NCBI RefSeq assembly: GCF_033947565.1
Contig: NZ_JARPVX010000006.1
Coordinates: 68,706 to 132,705 of the forward strand
Reading direction: 5' to 3'
DNA from: Lichenihabitans sp033947565
GTDB taxonomy: Bacteria > Pseudomonadota > Alphaproteobacteria > Rhizobiales > Beijerinckiaceae
DNA length: 64,000 nt
Positions 43,488-52,638 of the stretch are shown here, piece after piece. Each line of letters opens with the position of its first letter. The first letter of the stretch is position 1. The position numbers and the translations under genes are program-made. Under the pieces are notes generated by a model. It saw only the letters and a list, made by a program, of their open reading frames with translations. It ran no database searches and was not told the origin of the DNA.

Positions 43488-44507
43488 ATGTTCCGAGCTT
43501 CGACGCTGCGCCTGCCGATCGCCGCATGCTGTCTCACGATCGCGCTCGGCGGGCCCGCCTCGCAGGCCGCCGAAGTTGGCGCGTTGACGGTTTATAATGG
43601 CCAGGACGAAGGACCCGTGGAGGCCGCCATCGCGGCCTACGAGAAGAAAACGGGCGTCAAGGTGGCGATGCGCAAGGCCGGCAGCCCTGCCTTCGCGAAC
43701 CAGATCGCCCAGGAAGGCGCCCATTCGCCGGCCGACATCTTTTATGCCGAATATACGTCGCCGCTCGCCGTGCTGAAGAACAAGGACCTGCTCGGTTCCG
43801 TGGCGGCCCCGACCCTGGCCGAGGTGCCGGCGCGCTTCAACGACCATGACGGCACCTGGATCGGCGTCACGGCGCGCAGCCAGGTGCTGGTGTACCACGC
43901 CGGAACCGTGCAGGAGGCGGTACTGCCGTCGTCCGTGCTCGACTTGGCCAAGCCGGAATGGAAGGATCGCATCGCCTTCAACCCGAAGAGCGCCGCCTTC
44001 CTGGAGCAGCTCACGGCCATCGCCAAGGTGGAAGGGCACGCCAAGGCCAAGACGTGGCTCGAGGCCCTGAAGGCCAATGCCAAGGCCTATCCGAGCAACA
44101 CCGCGATGATCATGGCGGTCGAGCGCGGTGAGGTTCCGGTGGCGATCGTCGGCGACAATTATTGGTTCGCGGTCGCCAAAGAAAAGGGCGGCACCGACAA
44201 GATGGCGTCTCGCATCCACTATATCGGCCACGGTGACCCGGGCGCGCAGATCACCGTGTCGGGCGCCGCCATGTTGAAAGCGGCGCCACATCCCGAGGAG
44301 GCCCAGCGCTTCCTCGCCTTTCTGGTCAGCCCCGAAGGCCAGCAGGCCATTGCCGCGACGGCTGCCGACTATCCCCTGCGGCCGGGCGTACCTTCGCCCT
44401 TCGCGGTCAAGCCCTTCGCCGAGCTCGACCCCTCGCCCGTGACGCCGTCCGAGGTCGGCACGGCACGCGAGGGCCTCGACCTCGAACGCGAGGTCGGGCT
44501 CAACTGA
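43488..44507 (+). CDS. fbpA: Ferric-iron ABC transporter, substrate-binding protein
   Basis: 339 residues. A signal peptide (RLPIAACCLTIALGGPASQAA) is followed by an FbpA/AfuA-type periplasmic binding domain (LTVYNGQDEGPVEAAIAAYEKKTGVKVAMRKAGSP). The conserved YNG start, the ADIFYAEYTSPLAVL and NYWFAVAK segments fit the family that binds Fe3+, though the exact metal ligands cannot be confirmed here. First gene of the operon, with the Irr-like box upstream. An ATG at 43481 is out of frame. Confidence 0.88.
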   Translation: MFRASTLRLPIAACCLTIALGGPASQAAEVGALTVYNGQDEGPVEAAIAAYEKKTGVKVAMRKAGSPAFANQIAQEGAHSPADIFYAEYTSPLAVLKNKDLLGSVAAPTLAEVPARFNDHDGTWIGVTARSQVLVYHAGTVQEAVLPSSVLDLAKPEWKDRIAFNPKSAAFLEQLTAIAKVEGHAKAKTWLEALKANAKAYPSNTAMIMAVERGEVPVAIVGDNYWFAVAKEKGGTDKMASRIHYIGHGDPGAQITVSGAAMLKAAPHPEEAQRFLAFLVSPEGQQAIAATAADYPLRPGVPSPFAVKPFAELDPSPVTPSEVGTAREGLDLEREVGLN

Positions 44508-44509
44508 GC

Positions 44510-46069
44510 GTGACGGCCTCGACGGCACCGACACCGCGACGAATGCGGGGCGCATGGGGCCACGCGCCCTGGACACTGCTGCCGGTCGGGGTGGTGGCGG
44601 CCGTGACCGTGCTGCCGATCGCCTATGTGGTGGCGCAAGCCGGCAAGGCCGCCCCCGGGCAGGCGTTCGCGCTGCTGGTCCGGCCTTATGTCGGCCAGCT
44701 TCTGCTCGGCACCTTTGCGCTCGTCGGTGGCGTCACGGGACTGAGCCTCCTTCTCGGCGTCGTTCTGGCCTGGCTGGTCGAGCGCACGGACGTGCCCGGC
44801 CGCCGCTGGTGGGGCCTGGCCCTCGCCATGCCGCTCGCCATTCCGGCCTATGTCAGCGGCTTTGCCTGGCTGTCCCTGACCCCCCGGGTCGAGGGTCTCG
44901 CGGGCGCCATCCCGATCATTGCGCTGGCCGAGTTCCCGCTCGTCTACCTGCCGGTTGCGGCGGCGCTGCGCGGGCTCGACGGGGCGCTCGACGATGTGGC
45001 CTGCTTGCTCGGGCAGGGGCCATGGCGGCGTGCCTGGACGGTGGTGCTGCCCCAGGTTCTGCCGGCCGCCGCGGCCTCCGGGCTGCTAGTGTCCCTGCAC
45101 ATGCTGGTGGAGTTCGGCCCGCTGGCTTTGTTGCGCGTTTCGACCTTTACGACCGCCATCTACAGCGCCTCCGAACTCGAGTTCGACGGGGCTGCCACCG
45201 GTGTCCTGTCGGGCGTGCTGCTTGTTCTCTGCACGATATTCGTGGCGGCCGAGATGCGGGCCCGCGGGCGGCGGCGTTACGCGCGGCTCGGCTCGGGTGT
45301 GCGCCGCGCTGCGTCGCGCCTGCAACTCGGCCCCTGGCGGTGGCCGGTGTTGCTCGTCCTGGCTTCTGTTGTGGGCCTGTCGGTCGCGGTTCCTCTCGTC
45401 ACCGTGGCCTCCTGGGTCGTGGTCGGGCGATCGTCCGGCTTGCCGCTGGCACGTATCGCCGGCGCGCTCAGCGGCTCGCTGCAATTGGCCGGGCTCGGCA
45501 GCCTCGCCACCACGGCGATCGGCCTGCTGCTGGTCCTCGCGGCCCTGCGCCAGGGGGCGGCGGCTCGCTGGCTTGAGCGCCTCCCCTACATCATCCACGC
45601 CGTCCCGGGCCTCGTGGTGGCGCTGGCTCTGGTGGCCGCCACGCTCGCGCTGGCGCCTGGTTTGTATCAGGGGGTCACGGTGATCGTGGTGGCCTATGCG
45701 ATGTTGGCGCTGCCGCTGGCCCAGGGAGCGATCCGTGCCGCCTTCGAACAGGCGCCACGTGGCCTCGAGGAAGCGGGCCTCGCGACCGGCCGTCCACCAT
45801 GGCACGTCTTCTATCGCATCACCCTGCCGGGCCTGGCGCCGGGCCTCGGCGCGGCGCTGGTCCTCACCTTCCTGTCGCTGTTGAAGGAATTGACCGCGAC
45901 CCTGATCCTCGTGCCGACCGGCACCGACACGCTCGCCATGGAGGTCTGGTCGCACACGTCGCAGATGGAATATGGCGCCGCAGCCCCCTATGCGCTGTTG
46001 CTGGTGCTCGTGTCCGGCCTGCCGGCCTATGGGTTCGCGCGACGGCTCGATCGCGCCGGCGCCGCGTGA
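44510..46069 (+). CDS. fbpB: Ferric-iron ABC transporter, fused permease (FbpB type)
   Basis: 519 residues, about 12 membrane helices in two homologous halves, the double permease typical of the FbpABC/SfuABC family. The coupling loop in the second half is EAGLATGRPPWHVFYRITLPGLAPGL, and in the first half LLGQGPWRRAWTVVLPQVLPAA. The GTG start comes two bases after the fbpA stop, and the stop overlaps fbpC. Confidence 0.9.
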   Translation: MTASTAPTPRRMRGAWGHAPWTLLPVGVVAAVTVLPIAYVVAQAGKAAPGQAFALLVRPYVGQLLLGTFALVGGVTGLSLLLGVVLAWLVERTDVPGRRWWGLALAMPLAIPAYVSGFAWLSLTPRVEGLAGAIPIIALAEFPLVYLPVAAALRGLDGALDDVACLLGQGPWRRAWTVVLPQVLPAAAASGLLVSLHMLVEFGPLALLRVSTFTTAIYSASELEFDGAATGVLSGVLLVLCTIFVAAEMRARGRRRYARLGSGVRRAASRLQLGPWRWPVLLVLASVVGLSVAVPLVTVASWVVVGRSSGLPLARIAGALSGSLQLAGLGSLATTAIGLLLVLAALRQGAAARWLERLPYIIHAVPGLVVALALVAATLALAPGLYQGVTVIVVAYAMLALPLAQGAIRAAFEQAPRGLEEAGLATGRPPWHVFYRITLPGLAPGLGAALVLTFLSLLKELTATLILVPTGTDTLAMEVWSHTSQMEYGAAAPYALLLVLVSGLPAYGFARRLDRAGAA

Positions 46070-47106
46070 GCGCCTTTCTGGCCCTGCGCGGCCTGTCGAA
46101 ACGCTTCGGCGCGGCGCCCGTCCTGCACGGCCTCGACCTCATGGTCGATCGCGGCACCGTGCTGGCGCTGCTGGGCGCCTCCGGATGTGGCAAGACCACG
46201 CTGCTGCGCCTGGTCGCCGGTTTCGAGCAGCCGGATGCCGGCACGGTGACGCTCGATGGCGTGATGATGTCAGGTCCCGCCGGCCTGGTGCCGGCGCAGC
46301 GGCGCGGCATCGGGCTGGTGCCGCAGGATGGCGCGCTGTTTCCTCACCTTTCGGTCGGGCGCAATGTCGGCTTCGGCCTGCCGCGCGGTCGGCGGGCCGT
46401 TGCGGTCGAAGCGATGCTCGACCTCGTGGGGCTTACGGGCCAAGCGGGACGCCCGCCGCATACGCTGTCGGGCGGCCAGCAACAGCGCGTCGCCCTGGCG
46501 CGGGCCCTCGCGGTGGAGCCGAGCCTGCTGCTGCTCGACGAGCCCTTCAACGCGCTCGATGCTGTTCTGAGGCAGGAGCTTTGCCGGGACGTGCGGCGCA
46601 TCCTCAAGGCCCGCGACGCCACCGCGATCCTGGTGACGCACGATCGCGATGAAGCGTTCGGCCTCGCCGATCAGGTGGCCGTGATGGATGCAGGGCGCAT
46701 CGTCCAGGTCGGCACGCCCCGCGCCGTGTATCGCGAGCCCGCGAGCCTCGTGGCCGCGAGCCTCACGGGCGCCGTGCTGCGCCTGCCGGGGACTTTGATC
46801 GGCACGGGTGTCGAGACGCCGCTCGGCCGCCTGCCTGCGATGGTCCGCGAGACACTCTCGGATGGCCGCGTCGTGGTGGTGCTGCGGCCCGAGCAGATCG
46901 TGCCGGCCCCACCGGGGCAGGGCGTGTCGGCCACGGTGCTGGACCAGATCTTTTTGGGCCCGCGGGCCACGGTCGAGCTCAGCCTCCCGACTGGCTCCGA
47001 CCCGCTCACCGTGAAGGCGAACTGGCCCGCCGACCGGGATTATGCCGCTGGGGCCGACGTCGCGGTGGCGGTCGCCGGGGCGGCCTCGGTGTTCCCCGTA
47101 CAGTAA
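46066..47106 (+). CDS. fbpC: Ferric-iron ABC transporter, ATP-binding protein
   Basis: 346 residues. ATPase domain with Walker A GASGCGKTT, signature LSGGQQQR, Walker B LLLLDEPFNALD and the switch His in LVTHDRDEA, followed by a C-terminal TOBE-like domain (VVVLRPEQIVPAP...TVLDQIFLGPRATVEL). The GTG start overlaps the fbpB stop (GTGA), giving tight translational coupling of the three genes. Confidence 0.92.
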   Translation: MSAFLALRGLSKRFGAAPVLHGLDLMVDRGTVLALLGASGCGKTTLLRLVAGFEQPDAGTVTLDGVMMSGPAGLVPAQRRGIGLVPQDGALFPHLSVGRNVGFGLPRGRRAVAVEAMLDLVGLTGQAGRPPHTLSGGQQQRVALARALAVEPSLLLLDEPFNALDAVLRQELCRDVRRILKARDATAILVTHDRDEAFGLADQVAVMDAGRIVQVGTPRAVYREPASLVAASLTGAVLRLPGTLIGTGVETPLGRLPAMVRETLSDGRVVVVLRPEQIVPAPPGQGVSATVLDQIFLGPRATVELSLPTGSDPLTVKANWPADRDYAAGADVAVAVAGAASVFPVQ

Positions 47107-47138
47107 CGGGCGAGAAGCGTCCCGTCCGTCCTTGAGGT

Positions 47139-48335
47139 TCAGGCCTTATCCATCAATCCGACGAACTGCCGGAACAGGTAATGGCTGTCCTTGGGGCCCG
47201 GCGAGGCCTCAGGGTGGTGCTGCACCGAGAACACCGGCGCATCCGTCAGCGCCAAGCCGCAGTTCGAGCCGTCGAACAGCGACACGTGGGTTTCCCGCAC
47301 ATTGGCCGGCAGGGTCGCGGTGTCGACCGCGAAGCCGTGGTTCATCGACACGATCTCCACCTTGCCTGTGTCCTGGTCCTTCACGGGGTGGTTGGCGCCG
47401 TGGTGGCCCTGGTGCATCTTGGTTGTCTTGGCGCCAACTGCCAGCGCCAGCATCTGGTGGCCCAGGCAGATGCCGAAGGTCGGCACCTTGGCCTTGATGA
47501 TGTCCTGGATCACCGGCACCGCATAACGGCCGACGGCCGCCGGATCGCCAGGGCCGTTGGACAGGAAGACGCCGTCGGGCTTGAGCGCCAGGATCGCCTC
47601 GGCCGTGGTGGTGGCCGGCACCACTGTGACCTTGCACCCCGCATCGGCCAGCAGGCGCAGGATGTTGCGCTTCACGCCGAAGTCGAGTGCCACGACGTGG
47701 TGTTTCGGCGCCGCCTGTCGGCCATAGCCGGTGGCGAGGTCCCAGGTGGTTTCGTCCCAGCCGAACCGTTCCGCGGTGCTGACGCCGGGCACGAGGTCGA
47801 GTCCATCCATGCCCGACCAGGCGCGCGCCTCGGCCAGCAGCGCGGCGCGGTCGAAGACGCCGTCGGGCGCATGGGCGATGATGGCGTTCGGCATGCCCTT
47901 GTCGCGGATCAGCGCCGTCAGGGCGCGCGTGTCGACGCCGCCGAGCCCGATAATGCCGCGCGCCTGCAGCCAGGCGTCGAGATGGGTTTTCGAACGGTAG
48001 TTGGCGGGCGACGTGATCGGGGCGTGCAGCACCACCCCACGGATGCCGGCCGCGGCGCCCATGTCGACGGTTTCCACATCCTCGTCGTTGGTGCCGACGT
48101 TGCCGATATGGGGGAACGTGAAGGTGATGATCTGTCCGGCGTAGGACGGATCGGTGAGGATCTCCTCGTATCCCGTCATGGCGGTGTTGAAGCACACCTC
48201 GCCGACGGCATGGCCGGTGGCGCCGAAGCCCGTTCCCTCGAGGATCGTCCCATCGGCCAGCACCAGCAGGGCGGTCGGCTCTCGCTCGTCCCAGCCACCT
48301 GCGGCGGCTCCGTCTTGAACAGGATCGGTCGGCAC
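47139..48335 (-). CDS. carA: Carbamoyl-phosphate synthase, small (glutaminase) subunit
   Basis: 398 residues. The N-terminal CPSase domain (LLVLADGTILEGTGFGATGHAVGEVCFNTAMTGYEEILTDPSYAGQ) is followed by a class I glutaminase with the nucleophile in FGICLGHQMLALA and the HHPEASPGP triad part. It supplies ammonia for carbamoyl phosphate (arginine and pyrimidines); carB is not in the window. GTG 48335 gives the usual N-terminus; a GTG at 48380 would add 15 residues. Divergent from the YqeY gene. Confidence 0.93.
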   Translation of the reverse strand: MPTDPVQDGAAAGGWDEREPTALLVLADGTILEGTGFGATGHAVGEVCFNTAMTGYEEILTDPSYAGQIITFTFPHIGNVGTNDEDVETVDMGAAAGIRGVVLHAPITSPANYRSKTHLDAWLQARGIIGLGGVDTRALTALIRDKGMPNAIIAHAPDGVFDRAALLAEARAWSGMDGLDLVPGVSTAERFGWDETTWDLATGYGRQAAPKHHVVALDFGVKRNILRLLADAGCKVTVVPATTTAEAILALKPDGVFLSNGPGDPAAVGRYAVPVIQDIIKAKVPTFGICLGHQMLALAVGAKTTKMHQGHHGANHPVKDQDTGKVEIVSMNHGFAVDTATLPANVRETHVSLFDGSNCGLALTDAPVFSVQHHPEASPGPKDSHYLFRQFVGLMDKA

Positions 48336-48474
48336 AGTACACCCGTGGCTTCGCGAGCGGCCGGCCAAAGCGCCCGCCACTCACAGGGTTCATCGAAAGA
48401 ATGCAAGCTCGGGATGTAGGCGTGGCCCGACCGCGGGTCAACCGCCGTCTCGTTGGCGTGCCGGAGTGCTGGAT

Positions 48475-48933
48475 ATGCGCGATCAACTGACTGCCATGCT
48501 GAAGACGGCCATGAAGGCGGGCGACAAGCGTCGTGTCGCCACCGTCCGACTGATCCAGGCGGCCCTGAAGGATCGCGACATCGAGGCGCGCGGCACGGGA
48601 CGCGACGTGTCGGACGACGAGATCCTGGCCCTGTTGCAGAAGATGGTGAAGCAGCGGCAGGACTCGATCGCCATTTACGATGGTGCCGGGCGCGACGACC
48701 TCGCCACCGGCGAGCGCGAGGAGATCGCCATCATCGCGGAGTTCCTGCCCGTCGCGATGTCCCCCGACGAGGTTCGCGCCGCCATTGCGGCCGCCATCAC
48801 GGATTCCGGCGCGGCCGGTCCGAAGGACATGGGCAAGGTGATCGCCACCCTGAAGGGCCAATACGCCGGGCGTATCGACTTCGCCAAGGCGAGCGGCACC
48901 GTCAAGGAGATGCTGGCGGCCCAGGCGGGCTGA
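48475..48933 (+). CDS. GatB/YqeY domain protein
   Basis: 152 residues: MRDQLTAMLKTAMKAGDKRRVATVRLIQAALKDRDIEARGTG, REEIAIIAEFLPVAMSPDEV and the C-terminal AAGPKDMGKVIATLKGQYAGRID are the YqeY family features; the domain is shared with GatB, which binds tRNA. The function in bacteria is poorly known. ATG 48475 has GGAG at eight bases. Divergent from carA, a frequent alphaproteobacterial arrangement. Confidence 0.9.
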   Translation: MRDQLTAMLKTAMKAGDKRRVATVRLIQAALKDRDIEARGTGRDVSDDEILALLQKMVKQRQDSIAIYDGAGRDDLATGEREEIAIIAEFLPVAMSPDEVRAAIAAAITDSGAAGPKDMGKVIATLKGQYAGRIDFAKASGTVKEMLAAQAG

Positions 48934-49013
48934 AGCCGCAGCATTGCCCTTGGGTCGTCTTTCGGGTTATAGCAAAGGCCATATTGCTCTCCATCTGAAA
49001 TGTTGTTGCTGCT

Positions 49014-49508
49014 ATGGCTGCCCCGATCACGATGGACCCTGCTCACGCCGATCGTGACGATGCCGCGCCTTTGTCGCGACGCGACCCGCTCTACGGCTGC
49101 CCGGTCCACGACCTCCGTCACAAGCTGCGCGGCGCGGGCCTGCGCCCGACGCGGCAGCGCGTGGCGCTCGGCTGGCTGTTGTTCGCCCGCGGCGACCGCC
49201 ACGTGACGGCCGAAAAGCTTTATGAAGAGGCCACGGGCGCGCGGGTGCCGATCTCGCTCGCCACCGTCTACAACACGCTGCATCAGTTCACCGAGGTGGG
49301 CCTGCTACGCGAAATTGCGGTGGATGGGTCGAAGACCTATTTCGACACCAACGTCACCAACCACCATCACTTCCTGTACGAGGACGAGAATCGGCTGGTG
49401 GACATTCCCGGCACCGAGATCCCGGTCGGCGATCTGCCGGTGGCGCCGGTCGGCATGGAAGTGGCCCGGGTCGATGTGGTGATCCGGCTGCGTCGCAAGG
49501 CCGTCTAA
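49014..49508 (+). CDS. irr: Iron response regulator Irr (Fur family)
   Basis: 164 residues. A Fur-type winged helix (LRPTRQRVALGWLLFARGDRHVTAEKLYEEA...SLATVYNTLHQF) and dimer domain. Two features identify Irr: the heme-regulatory motif GCPVHD at residues 28-33 and the HHH cluster at 117-119 (NVTNHHHFLYE). In Bradyrhizobium, heme reports iron through Irr, and Irr represses or activates genes at ICE boxes. It lies 5.7 kb from an ICE-like box before fbpABC. A strong terminator follows. Confidence 0.95.
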   Translation: MAAPITMDPAHADRDDAAPLSRRDPLYGCPVHDLRHKLRGAGLRPTRQRVALGWLLFARGDRHVTAEKLYEEATGARVPISLATVYNTLHQFTEVGLLREIAVDGSKTYFDTNVTNHHHFLYEDENRLVDIPGTEIPVGDLPVAPVGMEVARVDVVIRLRRKAV

Positions 49509-49534
49509 GGTTCATCATCGGTTGGATCGACAGG

Positions 49535-49564
49535 ATGCGCGCTCCGCGAGGGGCGCGCATTTTT
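49535..49564 (+). terminator. Rho-independent terminator of irr
   Basis: ATGCGCGC and GCGCGCAT form an 8-bp perfect stem with a 10-base loop that can extend the stem, directly followed by TTTT. It begins 26 bases after the irr stop and serves as the barrier between irr and the convergent SH3 gene. Confidence 0.9.
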
Positions 49565-49572
49565 CGTTTGGG

Positions 49573-50121
49573 TCAGTCGACCTTCTCGTCCGGGTAGACG
49601 CCCCAAAGGTTCGTTTCCTGGATGTAGCCGTCGTAATTGTCGCCGAAGATATGGCACCAGCCATCGTCGCAACGCTTGACATTGGTCAGCACGCTGGGCT
49701 GCAGGTTGGCCGCAACCGCGGCACCGTCCGACGCCGACCTGCGGAGTTGCAGAAAGGTGTCCTTCTTCCACGGCGCCACCAGGGCGGTCCGCCGCCCCGA
49801 CAACAGCGAATGCAGCACCCAGCCTTCCGTGCCTTCGGAATCCCGGATCTTGCGCCAGGTTTCGAATTCGGCGGTGATCTCCACCGGCAGACCGGCACGC
49901 TGGTAGATCCAAAGGGTGCGATGTTCCTTGGACGGTCCTTCGCGCAGGTTCACGTGGTCCGACTTCAAGCTGACGTAGCGTGGCACCGGCAGGCCGGACG
50001 CCGTGCCGACCTGCTGGGCCTCCGCCACCCCGCCGCTGGCCAGCAAGATCGCCAGAGCCGCTACAAGGCACTTGGGCCGGAGCCCGCGCGGGCCGGAAGG
50101 GTGCAGGGTGGTGCTGGTCAT
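49573..50121 (-). CDS. Secreted SH3-domain protein
   Basis: 182 residues. A signal peptide (VAALAILLASGGVAEAQ) leads to two SH3-like repeats: PRYVSLKSDHVNLREGPSKEHRTLWIYQRAGLPVEI and a second one containing CDDGWCHIFGDNYDGYIQETNLWGVYPDEKVD. Such bacterial SH3 domains bind peptidoglycan or proteins of the periplasm. It is convergent with irr, a pairing found in many Rhizobiales. ATG 50121 chosen. Confidence 0.85.
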   Translation of the reverse strand: MTSTTLHPSGPRGLRPKCLVAALAILLASGGVAEAQQVGTASGLPVPRYVSLKSDHVNLREGPSKEHRTLWIYQRAGLPVEITAEFETWRKIRDSEGTEGWVLHSLLSGRRTALVAPWKKDTFLQLRRSASDGAAVAANLQPSVLTNVKRCDDGWCHIFGDNYDGYIQETNLWGVYPDEKVD

Positions 50122-50422
50122 CAAGGTCCGTCGCCGTTGACGGCCGACTCGTCGAGGCGGCAGGGTCTGTGGCAAGCGCCACTCTGATCGGCCCTTGGTT
50201 AATAGGCGCTTACGTTCGAACCAAGGTCCGAAGGCGGCTCACAATGGCATCGCTCGGGTGCGCCGACGCTGCGGCAGCCCGACGCGCGCGAAGCCCCGAC
50301 CTTGATTTCATGGCCGCAGGCAACCACGTCTGGTGACGAACAGTAAGGATATCCGGTGCGAGACTGCCGTGTGCGTACCGGGGCGCGGGGCCTTTGAGGA
50401 CCGCGACATCGAGGAGTTGATC
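50122..50422. other. Divergent intergenic region with an inverted repeat
   Basis: About 300 bases with no gene recognised. CCTTGGTT at 50193-50200 and AACCAAGG at 50219-50226 are perfect inverted arms with an 18-base AT-rich loop. The arms may pair as a hairpin or be two half-sites of an operator for either neighbour (SH3 gene or DUF1150). Confidence 0.4.
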
Positions 50423-50680
50423 ATGACCCAAGTCATCAGCCAGTCGCCCCTGTCGCAGGACGACTTCGCCCATCTGGGGCAGGGTGCCATCGCCTACGTC
50501 AAAGCCATCCGGTCGGACGACGTCACGCGGTTGTTCCCGCAGGTGTCCGACATCCAGCCCGGTCTCGACCTGTTTCTGTTGCTCGGCGCCAATGGCGTGC
50601 CGATCATGCTGACGGATTCGAAGGACGCGGCCGTGGCCAATGCCTGGGAGCACCAGCTCCAGACCGTCAGCCTGCACTGA
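50423..50680 (+). CDS. DUF1150 family protein
   Basis: 85 residues. It fits the alphaproteobacterial DUF1150 family: DFAHLGQGAIAYVKAIRSDD near the start, LFLLLGANGVPIMLTDSKDAAVANAWEHQLQTVSLH at the end. In many Rhizobiales the gene sits next to small heat-shock proteins; none is seen here. ATG 50423 follows a GAGGAG. Function unknown. Confidence 0.87.
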   Translation: MTQVISQSPLSQDDFAHLGQGAIAYVKAIRSDDVTRLFPQVSDIQPGLDLFLLLGANGVPIMLTDSKDAAVANAWEHQLQTVSLH

Positions 50681-50691
50681 CGGGGCAGGGC

Positions 50692-51729
50692 ATGCAGACT
50701 TTACGCGACGCGCAGCCCGCGTTGCTCGATGAGGCCGGTGGTTCCACCGGCCTTTTCCATGTCGAGGTCGGTTCCGAGCAGGCCGGGGGGCGGCTCGACA
50801 GGGTGCTGGCCGAAGCCGCCGAGGCGGCAGGCCTGCCGCTGTCGCGCACCCGTCTGCAGCGCCTGATCGCCGAGGGGCACGTCCGACTCGGCGAAACCCC
50901 CATCACCGATGCGCGGGCCAAGCTGCCAGCCGGGTCGCTGGTGACGATCGCGGTGCCGCCCCCCGAGCCGGCCGAGCCCATCGGTCAGGACATCCAGCTC
51001 AATGTCGTCTTCGAGGACGACCACCTGATCGTCATCGACAAGCCGGCCGGGCTCGTGGTGCATCCTTCGGCCGGTCATGCCGACGGCACGTTGGTGAATG
51101 CGCTGATCGCCCATTGCGGCGACAGCCTGTCGGGCATCGGCGGCGTGCGCCGGCCCGGCATCGTGCATCGGCTGGATCGCGACACCTCGGGGCTGCTGGT
51201 GGTGGCCAAGACCGATGCGGCCCATGCGGGTTTGGCCGCCATCTTCGCGGATCATGGGCGCTCGGGGTCGCTGGTGCGCGACTACCATGCCTTTGTCTGG
51301 GGCGTGCCGGACCGCCCTTCGGGCAGCGTCGAGGCCGCGCTCGGCCGCGACGTGCATAACCGGTTGAAGGTCGCCATTGTGCCGGCCCATCGGGGCCGTC
51401 ATGCCGTCACCCATTGGAGCCGGGAGGCGACCTTCGGTCAGGCGGCCCTGCTGCGCTGCCGGCTCGAAACGGGCCGCACCCATCAGATCCGCGTCCATCT
51501 CACGTCGATCGGCCATCCGGTGATCGGCGACGCCACCTATGGCACCGGCTTTCGCACCAAGGCCGATCGCCTGGAGGGGCCTGCCCGCGCGATCGCGGCA
51601 GCACTGTCGCGCCAGGCCCTGCATGCCACCACGCTCGGCTTCGAGCATCCGATAACGGGCGACGCCATGCTGTTCCACTCGGTTCTGCCGCCCGACCTGG
51701 CGTCTTTGGCGGCTGCGTTGCAAGGCTGA
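50692..51729 (+). CDS. rluD: RluA/RluD family pseudouridine synthase
   Basis: 345 residues. S4 domain (roughly 37-90: GGRLDRVLAEAAEAAGLPLSRTRLQRLIAEGHV) followed by the catalytic domain with PGIVHRLDRDTSGLLVVAKT, where the second Asp of HRLDRDTSG is the nucleophile, and LETGRTHQIRVHLTSIGHPVIGD. Overall layout fits RluD, which modifies 23S rRNA helix 69. The gene starts 11 bases after the DUF1150 stop. Confidence 0.93.
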   Translation: MQTLRDAQPALLDEAGGSTGLFHVEVGSEQAGGRLDRVLAEAAEAAGLPLSRTRLQRLIAEGHVRLGETPITDARAKLPAGSLVTIAVPPPEPAEPIGQDIQLNVVFEDDHLIVIDKPAGLVVHPSAGHADGTLVNALIAHCGDSLSGIGGVRRPGIVHRLDRDTSGLLVVAKTDAAHAGLAAIFADHGRSGSLVRDYHAFVWGVPDRPSGSVEAALGRDVHNRLKVAIVPAHRGRHAVTHWSREATFGQAALLRCRLETGRTHQIRVHLTSIGHPVIGDATYGTGFRTKADRLEGPARAIAAALSRQALHATTLGFEHPITGDAMLFHSVLPPDLASLAAALQG

Positions 51730-51842
51730 CGGCCGGGCGCCGTCGCGCGCGGAGCTCGCCGCAAGCCAAGGCGAAGCACGCCAGGCTCAATCCTCGCGGG
51801 GCTTGTCGGCTGCCCCGCGCGGGTGCTAGCCCGGCCGGCATC

Positions 51843-52637
51843 ATGTCCGTCGCCGTCGCCGCCTTCTATTGCTTCACGCCCTTAGCCGGCCTCCCTGCGT
51901 TGCGGGATCGCCTGCGGGCCGAGCTCTCGGCCTTGAACGTCGTCGGCACGTTGCTACTGGCGCCCGAGGGGCTGAACGGCACCCTGGCGGGAGATCCGGA
52001 GCAGCTTGCGGCGGGGCTCGCCAGCCTCGGCCGCGTGGCTGCCTTTCGGCCACGGATGTCGACCCATTCGACGCTGCCGTTCCGCCGCCTGAAGGTGCGC
52101 CTGAAGCGCGAGATCGTGACGCTCGGCGTCCCGGGGCTCGATCCGGCCAAGCGCACCGGCACACCCGTGGCCCCTGCCGACTGGAATGCCATCCTGCGTG
52201 ATCCGACCATTCCGGTGATCGATGTGCGCAACGGCTTCGAGCATGCGATCGGCAGTTTTGAGGGGGCACTCGACCCCGCTACGACCAGCTTCACCGATTT
52301 CCCGCATTTCGTCGCCACCCGCCTCGATCCCTCACGCGACAAGACGGTGGCGATGTTCTGCACCGGCGGCATCCGCTGCGAGAAGGCGAGCGCGCTGCTG
52401 CTGGAGCGGGGGTTTGACACCGTTTATCAGCTCGACGGCGGCATCCTGGCCTATCTGGAGCAGGTTGCCGAACCCGAATCTTTATGGCGTGGCGGCTGCT
52501 TCGTGTTCGACGAACGGGTGGCGCTTGGCCATGGGCTCGTCGCGCAAGCGCAGCCGCTCTGTGCGCGGTGTTCCATGCCGCTCGAGGCCGGCCATGCCGG
52601 AGATGGGTGTCGGGCCTGCGCCGACGCGATCGCCTGA
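51843..52637 (+). CDS. trhO: tRNA uridine(34) hydroxylase (rhodanese family)
   Basis: 264 residues. N-terminal acylphosphatase-like domain (FYCFTPLAGLPALRDRLRAEL...LLAPEGLNGTLAG), then a rhodanese domain (IPVIDVRNGFEHAIGSFEGA) with the catalytic loop FCTGGIRCEKA, and a C-terminal zinc-like Cys cluster (CARC and CRAC). TrhO makes 5-hydroxyuridine at tRNA position 34. The gene precedes the convergent carotenoid operon. Confidence 0.93.
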   Translation: MSVAVAAFYCFTPLAGLPALRDRLRAELSALNVVGTLLLAPEGLNGTLAGDPEQLAAGLASLGRVAAFRPRMSTHSTLPFRRLKVRLKREIVTLGVPGLDPAKRTGTPVAPADWNAILRDPTIPVIDVRNGFEHAIGSFEGALDPATTSFTDFPHFVATRLDPSRDKTVAMFCTGGIRCEKASALLLERGFDTVYQLDGGILAYLEQVAEPESLWRGGCFVFDERVALGHGLVAQAQPLCARCSMPLEAGHAGDGCRACADAIA

Positions 52638-52638
52638 C

